A stretch of DNA of 64,000 bases, from positions 1 through 64,000 of the forward strand of contig MSJH02000496.1 in assembly GCA_001931875.2 (NCBI GenBank), read 5' to 3'. The notes beneath the pieces were generated by a model. That model searched no databases. It worked only from the letters and a program-made list of their open reading frames with translations, and was not told where the DNA came from. Both the position numbers and the translations under genes were made by a program. Shown piece after piece: positions 23,413 to 34,088 of the stretch. This stretch comes from Byssochlamys sp. IMV 00236 (taxonomy: Eukaryota > Ascomycota > Eurotiomycetes > Eurotiales > Thermoascaceae). How positions within the stretch are numbered: position 1 is the first letter of the stretch; each line of letters starts with the position of its first letter.

Positions 23413-25446
23413 ATGCCAGAGGTCATTGATCTGGTCTCTTCGCCTCCTCCACAACCGCCAGATAGTGTCCAGAAACGATCTCACCCTACCCCCGCGCCTC
23501 CGCCATCCGCCGTATTACCTGCGAGTTCCCAGAATTTCTTATCTAGCGATTTCGACCCCGCGGTATTCAACTACGACGATATTGAACCCGAGAAGCCTTC
23601 GACTAAGAGACTCCGACTAACCCCAGGAATCGGAGAGGTCTCCCCATTGAAGGGGAATGATCCGACGAGTCCCCCGCCAGCGGCGAATAGCTCAATATAC
23701 AACATCTTCTCCGACGACGATGCGGCGTTACTACCTCCTACGAAGCACAAGGACGCCGGCCCTGCTACTAAGACATATCGTTGGAATGGGGAAGAGTCAG
23801 ATCCTATAGTCTTCACATCTTCTGCGCCAGAGCCAACACGTTCGGGGACAGGACGGAAAGTGACTACGGTCAGTAGGACTACAGCAAAGACGACCATTAC
23901 GATTGACGATGACGATGCTATTGAGGAATTCACGGATCCGGCTTCATTATTCGATGGTCTGTTGAATATCGAGCCACCGCCTCTGTCGCGCGGACTCTCG
24001 GATCGTACGGCGAATTTGCTGGCTAGTCTTGGCGATCGCTCCTCGAAAGCTGATGATGGCAGAAGTTCACGGGAAGGGAGAAATAGCAAGAAAAAGGCAG
24101 ACGGTGTATCTGATGATGAGATCTCTGATGTCGACGTCGCACCCGCCCCCAGGAAGCCGAGGAAGACGGGCAAAACTACAGCGGCCGATAAGGAAGCCAA
24201 AGAAGCCAAAGCGCGCGAACGAGCAGCAGCCAAAGCCCAACGGGACCGGGAACGGGAGGAGGAAAAGGCAAGAAAGCAGAAGTTGAAAGAGGAGAAAGCG
24301 AAGGAGAAACAGCTAGCTGCGGATCTTGCGGAAGTGAACAAGTTGAAGGTAGACAAGGGGGTCTCGGCACCGGAGATGATTGTGGATCTCTCGTCGTCTT
24401 TTGAGGATACCAGTATCGGGAACCAGGTCAAAGAGTACATGAAGCGTCTCAACATCGAATGCAATCATTTTACCAGCTCAATCCCCGGTATGGTCAAATG
24501 GCGACGAAAGGTAGTGGCTAAGTTCAACGAGGAGCTCGGCTATTGGGAGCCATGTCCTCACTATATTGGAAATGAACAACATGTCCTATGTTTGTTGTCA
24601 GCGCAGGAATTTGCGGATATGGTGATCGCGGAACCAGATTCGGATAATACTCTGCAGCTACACGTCCTCAGGATTAAGAGCGCGTATCCTGACTGCAAAC
24701 CAATCTATATGATTGAGGGTCTCACCGCTTGGATGCGAAAGAATCAGAACACGCGGAACAGGGCATTCCAGGCAGAAGTGCTTCGCGAGTTCTCTGAGTC
24801 AAATTCTCAACCATCCTCGGGGACACAATCCCGCAGGAAAGCCAGAAAGCCAGAAACCACGCCCCCGGTCGACGACGACCTGATCGAAGACGCCCTTCTC
24901 GAACTGCAAGTCACACATTCATGCCTCATCCATCACACAGCAGCAGCGCCAGAATCAGCCGAATGGATCAAAACCTTCACTGAGCACATCTCCACGATCC
25001 CGTACAGACGGGAACGGATGGACGTCAATGATTCCGGGTTCTGCATGGACGTAGGACAGGTGAAAACCGGCGAGGATAAATCAGACACCTTCGTCAAGAT
25101 GCTTCAAGAGGTCACCCGCGTCACGGCACCTATGGCTTACGGTATCGCAACCAAATACCCCAGCGTAGTGGACCTTGTTCGCGGAATGAGATCTCACGGA
25201 CCGACCATGCTCGAAAACGTAAAGGTATGTTTACTTTATCCGCTATATAGAACATTCGCACCAAATTCACAAGAAAAAAAGACCCCACTTCTACCCACGA
25301 TTAGTGTACTAACAGACCTTCTTTCCCCTACTCAGAAATCAGCAAATAAAAACGGCGCCTTGACAGAGACCCGCATCGGCCCTGCCGTCAGCAGACGTCT
25401 TTATAAAGTCTTCATGGGCCGCGACCCTTCTTCTACTGACATATGA
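23413..25446 (+). CDS. eme1: EME1/Mms4-like subunit of the Mus81 structure-specific endonuclease
   Basis: Non-catalytic partner of Mus81, which cuts replication forks, nicked Holliday junctions and flaps in the nucleus. Exons are 23413-25224 and 25336-25446, giving 640 aa. The N-terminal half is disordered, rich in Ser, Pro and acidic residues (opening MPEVIDLVSSPPP resembles a SUMO-interacting motif), with a Lys/Glu-rich helix at about residues 255-310. An ERCC4-type nuclease fold starts near residue 321 (EMIVDLSSSF) and lacks the ERKxxxD catalytic motif, as expected for Eme1. The C-terminus carries a helix-hairpin-helix-like end (GALTETRIGPAVSRRLYKVF, exon 2). The 111-nt intron is a multiple of three without stops, so retention would still give a protein. 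The ATG at 23413 directly opens the conserved acidic N-terminus. Confidence 0.88.
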   Translation: MPEVIDLVSSPPPQPPDSVQKRSHPTPAPPPSAVLPASSQNFLSSDFDPAVFNYDDIEPEKPSTKRLRLTPGIGEVSPLKGNDPTSPPPAANSSIYNIFSDDDAALLPPTKHKDAGPATKTYRWNGEESDPIVFTSSAPEPTRSGTGRKVTTVSRTTAKTTITIDDDDAIEEFTDPASLFDGLLNIEPPPLSRGLSDRTANLLASLGDRSSKADDGRSSREGRNSKKKADGVSDDEISDVDVAPAPRKPRKTGKTTAADKEAKEAKARERAAAKAQRDREREEEKARKQKLKEEKAKEKQLAADLAEVNKLKVDKGVSAPEMIVDLSSSFEDTSIGNQVKEYMKRLNIECNHFTSSIPGMVKWRRKVVAKFNEELGYWEPCPHYIGNEQHVLCLLSAQEFADMVIAEPDSDNTLQLHVLRIKSAYPDCKPIYMIEGLTAWMRKNQNTRNRAFQAEVLREFSESNSQPSSGTQSRRKARKPETTPPVDDDLIEDALLELQVTHSCLIHHTAAAPESAEWIKTFTEHISTIPYRRERMDVNDSGFCMDVGQVKTGEDKSDTFVKMLQEVTRVTAPMAYGIATKYPSVVDLVRGMRSHGPTMLENVKVCLLYPLYRTFAPNSQEKKTPLLPTISVLTDLLSPTQKSANKNGALTETRIGPAVSRRLYKVFMGRDPSSTDI

Positions 25447-26066
25447 TCTAGCTTTCGCGGCTGCTTTCTCGCGTTGGTTTTAACATGACATAGGGATTCA
25501 TAATTGGCTCTTGCGCACAGTGGATATCTTTTTTTGGCATTGGTCCTTTTCTCTCCAAGAAAAAAGAAAAAGAGAGAGAGAGAGGTTGGGCATTAAACCT
25601 TACATATTGGTATCAATAATTGGTGTGGTTTTTTGTCTTCTTGTTCTATTTTCGACAGCATGCATGGGGCCGAACTAATTGCGTTGCATTGCATTATTTG
25701 GATGGAGTATATTGAATTATGCTCTCTTTTGCTTTAGGGAGATCTTGGGGGGTTGGGACATTTCCTCATCAGAAGGCGCATAAGGATAAAGCAGGTTTCC
25801 AAACCACAGTCATATTTCAGTCTATGGCAGGTATCAGGAGCGAATGATCATTATGTTATTTATCTTATAGCAAATTCGATTTCTATGAGGTCGATTGTAT
25901 GCTCGTCCGTGTATCGGATATAGTAGTAGAAACGCCAGATAATGTTACCTAGATGGACCGTAAAACAAGCAAGTTCAAAGAAAAAAGACCGCAATAACGC
26001 CGGCAAGACAGAAGCGCCAACATCCAGAATGCATCTAGTATGCTAGATATAGCAGAATCAAGACAC
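25447..26066. other. Convergent intergenic region, EME1 / MCH1
   Basis: 620 nt between the 3' ends of EME1 (plus) and the MCH1-like gene (minus). It holds a GA microsatellite (about 25571-25584) and T-rich tracts suited to 3' ends. No gene seen. Confidence 0.5.
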
Positions 26067-28050
26067 TTAGACAACGACTCCTCTCCTCCTCCAGCTTCTC
26101 CATGCAATCGACCATGCGATGACAGCTACCCAGACACTGAGCGTGCAGCCTACAGCCCAGAAGCCGTAACACTTCCATCCCCGACACTGTCCATCTGGAG
26201 CACTGCCGGCATCATAGGCCGCGGAGTAGATGAGACCCCAGACAGCAGCACCAGCGGCAGGGGTCATAGCAACGATACCCCAATTTGTGCCAAAGTTCTC
26301 GACTCCCCAGACAACGGATATGATAATCGGTACTAGAGAGAATGTAGCACCATATCCAAAGCCGACAAGAGTGGTGGTAAGATGAAAGAGTCCTGGATGA
26401 TGGAGAAGAAGCGGGGAGGCAAGGAGCAAGAAACCGAAAGAAAGGAGCACGGCACAAGGAAGAAGGAATGTCAGGCGTGAGAGCGTGAGGCCATCCACGC
26501 GGGGAACGGGCTGCCGGTTGGGGTTTTCAAGCGAATAGAGATACTGGTGACTTGCGGGGGCAGCAAAGAGGTCGGATAAAGAGCCCGTCAGCAAGCGAGC
26601 CAGAGTCGACGTCAATGCGTTAGTTGATACATGGGTCGATGGCAAACCCGCCGGCGGTTGACTGTGAAGAGGATATGAAGGTGGCGTGAGAGTTTGGATG
26701 ATAGTTCCCAACTGAGAACAACGTTAGCTCAGAGACACACGTTATACTGGGAGGAGACAAACAAGTGGACTTACGTTGTTGATATAAGCCTCTCCAGGGC
26801 CTGTAACCAGGAAAAAGCCGGCGGCAAGCCACCACATTGTGTGATCCTTGAGGAAGAGCCTCGTCTCGTAATTCAGGAGCCAGTTCTTCCTCTGCCGCTC
26901 CTCTTCCTCGCGTTCCTTCTCCCGCCTACGAGCCTCGCGCTGTTCATCTGACAGCGTGATATTCTGTTCCTCATCCCCTTCACTAGCCCCGTCCTGCGGA
27001 AATGTCCCATATGCACTTCGCGTTTCGTCTCTGGATCGGAAGAAGTCGCTCTCTCCCAGGATTCCGCTGCGCTCCAGTTCCTCGTATGCTTCCTCGATCG
27101 TTTCCTCTTCGTCGACGATCCTCAATCCAAACACACCGACTAGACTAACGGCAATAAGCACGATAGACAGAAACAAGAAGTATTTGAATACATCGACATC
27201 GCCCTTGGAGCCGTCTTCCAGTCTTTCGTACAAGAAATGCGCTCCCACCTGACTCTGCCACATGCCACTGAGACCAAAAGCAGCAATCGGGGCTGCTAGC
27301 ATAAGACCCTTATACTTGCTTCTTGCAAAGTTCTTCGCGCAAGTAGTCACCGCGGCGAGGTATAAGCAACTTGTTCCTGCTCCCACTCCAACGAAAGCCA
27401 CGATCATAACCCAGAATGGCCATCCTGATCCACCCGCATCAGGCGGAGGTCCACTCTTGTAGGTGAATGCAGCCAGAAGATAGCCCGTTCCGAAGAATAT
27501 CGCTGACAATAGCGCTAGCGGAGAGGGCGTGTATCGATCGCATAAATAACCGAAAAAAGAGACAGGAAGGTACATGGCAACTTCAGCGGTGATAGCAACA
27601 GCATTGACGCGCATCTGGGTATAGTGCAGTCGCGAAAGTAGCAAAGGGCCATAGAGAGAAAATGTGGTGATACTCCCAGCACATAAACTAGAACCATAAA
27701 TGTCAATATATTTGAGAGCTCATACATCCTGAGTGCAAATGACATCGGCTAACATACCAGCTAACAACTCCCCAAACGAAGCTCGACACTCTCACCACCT
27801 CCCTCTTCATTCTCATTCGATCCCGCTCTACTATCTCCTCAACGACGTCGCTGAGAAGACCATCGCTTCTTCCATCAAGACCATCCTCGGTGGAAGGTCG
27901 TGAATGCCTCGATCTGGATCGGGCGCCTGGTGGCTGGTATACCCGTTCATCTCCGTCTCCATCGACTATTGAAGCATGGAGCAGAGGACGATTTGCGTCA
28001 AAATCTCGCTTGTCTATCGACGGTTTGTCATGGTCATTCGAGCGAGCCAT
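26067..28050 (-). CDS. mch1: MCH1-like major facilitator (monocarboxylate-transporter homologue)
   Basis: MFS carrier of the Mch1/nodulin-like branch; the yeast member is vacuolar and its substrate is unknown. Exons on the minus strand are 28050-27758, 27687-26775 and 26711-26067, giving 616 aa. The cytosolic N-terminus is about 90 residues and acidic/Arg-rich, followed by six TM segments, a long charged central loop with an Arg/Glu-rich run (about residues 315-345), then six more TM segments. The junction GEAYINN-LGTIIQTL restores the conserved segment of this family. The last exon contains SLVPIIISVVWGVENFG and an aromatic C-terminus ending in WRSWRRRG. The start at 28050 (MARSNDHDKP) was chosen over the more upstream in-frame codon at 28152 because it heads the conserved polar tail. 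Convergent with EME1. Confidence 0.85.
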
Positions 28051-29131
28051 TATATATACTGAAGTACTCGTTGGATGGACAGGAAGGTGGCCCTTATCGC
28101 GAGAGACCTGACGCCGGACCTGGACGAACTCCGGAATCGACGATCTCAGCACCTACTGTAGGCAGCTTGCTAGTTCTATAGGAAAGTCTGGTTGGGGACC
28201 TTTCTGGTCACAGAGTCCATGAAAGTAGAGTTGAAATAAGTCAAAGAACTTCTCCTAAGACCTGCTGGAGAAGCTGGTCCAGGTAATGAACCAAGGTAGT
28301 TGAAGCTCCAAGCTGACTTACCGATAACGCCCGATCCGACGAGTCACCGCTTATCGCCAGCACGTGATTGTCGTCACAGTAAAACAATAGTATCAGTACA
28401 TAACAATATTCGGTCCCGAGGTAAGGTTCGCAGGTGTAATACGCTTAATACGACATTGTTCAGTGTGAATTATATGTTCGGGTTTACGCAAGGCGCTACT
28501 CTTAGTTGTCGCTTGTGCCGTTCCCTTGAGAGGTCTACAGGGTGTCCATGATGTATACAATACTTGGGAGAATGCTCATAAAGAAATAAATGGTGTTATA
28601 TACACATGCGTAGAAATGAATTGGGAATAAGCCGCCACAAAACCAGATGACTCTGGGAATCAAAGCAACAAGTGGTATAAACGGTCAGGAAAACAGGCTC
28701 AGAAAAGGCACAAGATCCACCGGAAGAAACAAAATGGTAATAATAATTAAAAATTAAAAATCCGTGTGAGAAGGAATCTTATCATGCACCGACGTGTCAG
28801 ACAGCCAGACCTGGCAAGACGGTATAGAACGGAAAGAGAAGAATATGCGAAAATCAAGAGCAGTCGTATCACCGTTGCCGGGGGAATCTTTTCAAAACAT
28901 TCTCGCTTCCCGCCCAGTGAATAAACGCCGTACAACCCGACAAAATAACGGAAAGAAGATGTAATCAACAAAGTTTCGTCGAGCCTTCGTGGCCATCGGG
29001 CCAGGAGGCATGTGGTGAGTAGCGTCCATGTACGAGCCGTGCCGATGAGATGAATGGAAAAGCCCACCAACTCCGGGTGAATGAAAACCTCTATCTCCAG
29101 ATATGCATGCAATGAAACGCTTCGAACAGCA
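28051..29131. other. Intergenic region, MCH1 5' side / KCS1 3' side
   Basis: 1.1 kb. It contains the MCH1 promoter and the KCS1 3' UTR; both genes are on the minus strand. ORF 28747-29238 (minus) overlaps the KCS1 end in another frame and shows no motif. Nothing else seen. Confidence 0.5.
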
Positions 29132-32100
29132 TCAGAAGCTGACCTCCCCGGGATCACTCTCCATGACGCCTTCTTCCCAGGAGCGATCGGCCACGACATC
29201 CTGGACAGAACCACGAGGTGCCAGTGCCATGGCCTCACCCTCTCCTCGTTCCACGTAATCTTCCTGGCCGACCTCGTTCAGGATGCGCTGAAAGTACATG
29301 CGCAAACTACGGAGACCCCGAAGATAGCCACGGTCGATATCTCCGGGATGGTGTGGCGGACAAGGAACATCAGGAGGCAGTTCGTCTTCGCCCGTAACAC
29401 AGTTGGCGAAGTCCACGATCTTCAATTGGACATCATAGTTTCGCTGCACCTCCTCCGAAGGACGACGGTACAGAGGGGCTCGTCTTTTATCGGCGTGCCC
29501 ATCCGTATTGGCTGCACTGGCCGCATTCTCGTGACCATTCGGAGGCGACTGCTCCCCATCATAGAGAATAAGCAGGCTGCTTGCGTAAAATCGATAACCT
29601 TTGAGTTTTCGAATCATATTCTCCAGTTTCCCAAGCTTCTCGAGTATGATAGGAACCATCTTCACAACGCTAGTGTAGCTGACACCATCATAAAGAAAAC
29701 GAGTGAGGGCATCTTGAAATTCTCGTCCTGACTTCAAGTCACGTCCAAAATATTTGTCCTCGAACAGATACTCTTGCTTCTTTACGTTCCACGTCTGCAT
29801 CCCACACAATCGTACACCAAGCTGCTGCGATGTCGTCGTCTGACATTTCCGCCGTTGAGACTTTTTCTTCTTTTCGTTTGCTTCGATGCCATATTGCCGG
29901 GTGCCCATCTTCAAGTCCAAGACACAAGGTTTGTTCATCCCAGCAGTGAGGTCCTCCAGCAGAAGAAAGAACTGAACTCTCTCGTCTTTTCGTGTCTGTG
30001 CTTCTTTAGGATTTTTCGGGACGTAGAAACGATCTACCCCGTTGGGTTCCGGGGTAGCTGATGGAGCACTTTTCCCGGTCGTCCAAGGACTCTTAGAATC
30101 CTCAATGTGGTTTTCTCCAACTTCATCGGACGGGTCATTGTCCTTAGGGAGAATGGCAGCCGGAGACTTCTGCTCGGGAGGAGAGACAACAGCAGAGGGG
30201 TTATCCCCTTCCATAGCGAAAATCTCATCTTCCCTGTCACCACCGTAGCCCTCGTCATCGAAGAACATCAATTCACCGCGTTTTCCAGAACTCAGGCTTC
30301 GGCGCCGTTGCAGGCCACTCCCTGAATGGCGTCGTCTGACAGCGCGCGTCCGAGAGGCGGAACTAGCGCGGGGAGGGCTTTCCGCTGTTCGAACCCTCTC
30401 CAGTAGACTCGGATTGCCTTCCATCGCGGTCGATGCGGATGACGAGAGTCCCTGCTGGTCCTGGTTCTTGAAAGCAGCAATGTCAATGCCAGAATCTTTG
30501 GGCGATCCCTTGTTACCATACATGCCGCGGCGGTTGCTGGCCGTTTGATCTTCCGAGAGGTTGGCTCTCCGTCGATTGGTATCTGAATGCATCCTGGGCA
30601 ACATGGTGTGTCCGCGTGCGTGCCGTCGATGATGATGGATAGCAGGTGGCGAGAAGACCTCTCGCAGAACTTGCTCCTGTAGCTTTCGGTTTACCGTTGT
30701 AGCACCCCAGCTGGGTTTATGGCTACTCAACTGCGGCGCCGGCGCCGATATATCGCCCGCGGAGCTGCTATGCGGCATATCCGAGGCGGATCGTCGAGAT
30801 AGCAGACTCCTACCAGTCCTCGCATCGTCCGCCGTCCTTGGCCTCTGAGAGGAAAATAGGTCGGCAGGGATGATGTGACGATTATTTTCCAATATGACTT
30901 TCGGAATGATCCCAGTTACCTGTTGCTGACTGAAGATCCTAGGCTGTTCCGATGAACCTGGAATTTGACTCACAGGCGCTGGAGCAGTGTCCTCGGATTT
31001 AGAGTCACCGATGTTTCCACCCTCAACGTGTTCTGCGGCATCTCCGGCCGGAGCTTTTGGCCGCTTGGGAATCTTGGAGAAAGTCACATTGAGAACACCA
31101 ATATACCTAAAAGAGAATGAAGCATACTGTCAGCAAAACTCGCTCTCACCAGGCAGAAACCATCGAATAGGCTTGGGATTGTCTCAGCGGAATGGCCAAT
31201 AGGCACAATATACTCATAGCTGGGAATTACGGACCTTGGTAGGAACATCAACATCTCCGGATGCCTGCGTTCGATCCGCTCATAGAACTCATTTTCTCGA
31301 TTATTCAGCTGCTTGCAGACGGCACGTCGCGAAAAGCGAAACACGGTTGTGTGACCGCCCACCTGGTGACGGTATGGCTTCAACTCCACCGCTCCTACCG
31401 GACGGGGACGTCGGGCACGTAGATATCGGCTACGCTGGGTGGGCGTCGCCGTGGGTGTCATCTCAGCATCGTCAGTTACACTGGATTCCTCATCCCGGAC
31501 AGACGATGCGCTCTCATCAGCTGACGCAAATTCGGATTCGGAAGCAGATTCTTGGCTGAATTCGGATATAGTCGCCAAAGACTTCTCACTCGTGTCACGT
31601 TGTAGCGGAGGTAAACCTTGAAATTCACCATGCAGTATCCTGCTATCGGTCTTGGACCGTAGAGAAATATCCACATGGCTGACTTCCTGTTCCTTGCTGA
31701 GCTCGGGCTTCACAAGACCCGGTTCGGCATCCGCCCGAATTGCATCATATTCTAGGTCACTGACAGGGCGATTTTCGAATTCCAATTGTTCAACATCCTC
31801 CGATGTGGCACGCTCGTGTGGGAAATACAAGGCTGACGAGATCTGTTCGTCATCCTCTTCCTCGAACTGACTGGGATCGCGCGAACGCCGGGCCCGGGCC
31901 GTATCTGACGATAGTGACAGACTGTCCTCAGAAACGCCTTCGAAATAATCACGGCGCCGCTCTGAGTACTGAGTGGGAATGCTTTTGGAGAAGGACGTGC
32001 CATGGCCACCGCCTGGGGTGAGGTGAAAATTTCGGATTTCATCCAGCAATTTCCGTGGCAACGTTCTCGGCTGATCTGCGAGATAAACCACATCATCCAG

Positions 32101-33342
32101 ATGATCAGAGGGCTCCAGCGCGCCAGCTTTGTCGTTGGAGTCCGCCTCGGTGCGAGGAAATGTCTTGTGTCGCTCCGGAGACGCGAGCACTACATCGGTA
32201 GGTTCCCAAGACGGTGGCTGCCGGTGATCTCCCTGGGGTTCTGTCAGCTGGTCATGATCATGTTTGGCACGATCCTCTCGCCTCTTTCGGTCCGGAGAGG
32301 TAGTCGTGTTCTCCTTGAACAACCCCAGATAATGACTGGATTTGCGGCTGCGGACATGAGAAGTCGGCTCCGCGTTCGCTATATTGGCTTCAATTGATTC
32401 CTCCACCCTGCTGCTGCGACCTCTGCTTCCACTCCTTTCTAGTTTTGTGTGTCCTAGATCCTCCTTGATAATCTCCTTTTCCTTCAGCGACGATTCGCCG
32501 GGCTGCAGCGGCTCGCGATGGGCATCCGACCTGGTCACCATCGGATTCCAGTTGGAACGAGAGATGTCAACAGGAGGGGGCAAAATGTTTCCGGCGTTGG
32601 TGCTCTTGAGGGTCGGAATTTCGCCAGCGATGCCGTCTGAGACAATCTTGCGTAGAGGATGTAGGGTCTCCCGGACAGTCGTCCCGTGGGATCCCGCTTG
32701 CTTCGAGCTGTCCTGCGTTTCGTGTTGCTTCACCCAACCTACACGAGACCCAGTGTGACTAAAAAGAGGCGAGGGGAGGCCGACGGTTGGACGAAGGGAT
32801 GGAGGGTGATGGGCAATGGATCGACGGAGAGGAGACTCCATGCTGGAGCGGGAATCGTGGCTCAGGTTGGGAATACTCGCAGTCGTCACAGCGGACGCAG
32901 ATACATCTTCATGGCCCGGTATCAGGCTGACCTTGTCTTCACGGTCTGCATCTGACACTGGAGGGAGCGGCGGAGTACTCACCTCACTGTCCGAGGGGAG
33001 ATAGTGAGTGGCAAAGATACTGTCTCTCTCTGAAAGCAGGGGGCTCTGCGGGCGGATCGAGGAGAGATCGGGACGCCGGAGATGCTCGAGGGACGTCGTG
33101 GAGGCTCTTTTGAGGTGGAAGGCCCGACTCCGCGGCGTGGGATTGGGAGACGGCGCGGGGGACGAGGGTGATGGCGTACGCGGAACGGAATGAGAGTCGA
33201 TCGGCCGCTGACCGGACTCCTGGATCCCCTGCTCGCGGAGATCTGAGTCGATCCTCGTTCTGCAATCATGTTGGGCAGCCGGAGCAGGTGTCACCAGGGG
33301 TCCGGGCGAGCCATTATCTGCTGCGGAGGAAGGGCTTGACAT
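29132..33342 (-). CDS. kcs1: KCS1-like inositol hexakisphosphate/pyrophosphate kinase
   Basis: IP6 kinase that makes inositol pyrophosphates (IP7), signals in phosphate homeostasis, vacuole biology and stress. Exons on the minus strand are 33342-31235 and 31106-29132, giving about 1360 aa. Residues 1 to about 640 are low-complexity (Ser, Pro, Asp/Glu, Arg) with no domain. The kinase begins at about residue 655 ([19 protein letters not shown]) and continues after the junction [14 protein letters not shown]. The catalytic inositol-polyphosphate-kinase signature PxxxDxKxG is seen as PCVLDLKMG, followed by the [10 protein letters not shown] and VDFANC motifs near the C-terminus. A second low-complexity segment (about 720-1020) splits the kinase halves, as in other fungal Kcs1. 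The first ATG in frame is at 33342; upstream codons to 33384 begin with a non-ATG codon. The intron donor is the unusual GTCCGT. Confidence 0.9.
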
Positions 33343-33766
33343 GGGGAGGACATTGGTCAGGCCGGGATGGAAGAGAGCAGACAATTCGACGGAGCCAGAA
33401 CTGGGCGCGAAACAGGCGATTCCAGGGCAGCAGAAAGGGGTGGGCGATATGGTCGATGACGTCTCCAGATCAAAGGATCAGATCAGTCGAAGATGAGCGG
33501 AAGAGGGAGACAAGAGAGAGTGACAGAGAACCAGGAGTGACGGCACGTTCTGGGTCGCGGCGCTGCTAGAGGCCGATAAGTCAGATCTGGTTGGACGGAC
33601 AGCGGAGGCGGAGCGGTCGTCATGAGAGAGATCTTAGGGAAAGACTGGAATCAGAATCAGTGTCAAAAGGGCTTAAGGCGCTTATAGCGCAGCCCTGTGA
33701 GGTCCTCCAGTGATGCCGATCTCCGTCACCGCCTTGGTGGACGATAACACAGGCTTAGCAGTGTTG

Positions 33767-33783
33767 TGCTGCTGCTGCTGCTG
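33767..33783. repeat. CTG trinucleotide repeat
   Basis: TGCTGCTGCTGCTGCTG, five CTG units, 425 nt upstream of the KCS1 start codon and likely in its promoter or 5' UTR. Confidence 0.9.
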
Positions 33784-34065
33784 TTATTGTTTAGACCAGG
33801 AATGTAGGTTAATTGTGGATATCTGAACAGCTGCTGTCTGTCTGTCTGTCTCTTGTCTGTCTATTGCTGCTGGTGATGGAAAGAACTGATGGAACGAGCA
33901 AACCATGGACAGAGAAAGAAAGAGAAAGAGACAAAGAGCAAAGTGTTATCCGTCTCTGGCCGATACGGCAAGCGGTGAGTACAAAAGTGCGGGAGGTTGT
34001 CTCTCTCTCTCTAGTTATCCGTCTATCTAGTCTATATTCGCTTTGATGTAAGGAATATCATCATC

Positions 34066-34088
34066 CTATCTATCTATCTATCTATCTC
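34066..34088. repeat. TCTA/CTAT tetranucleotide repeat
   Basis: Tandem CTAT units over about 23 nt in the spacer between KCS1 and the barrel-domain gene. Confidence 0.88.

Noticed and set aside
23571..24464. 297-codon minus-strand ORF inside EME1
   Set aside because: Antisense shadow of the Lys/Glu-rich part of EME1, which yields long Ser/Phe/Leu frames on the other strand.
30370..30400. GGTTCGAA-like tRNA B-box motif
   Set aside because: Falls in KCS1 coding sequence and lacks an A box and cloverleaf.
33168..33569. 133-codon plus-strand ORF over the KCS1 start
   Set aside because: Antisense shadow of the KCS1 N-terminal coding region and leader.
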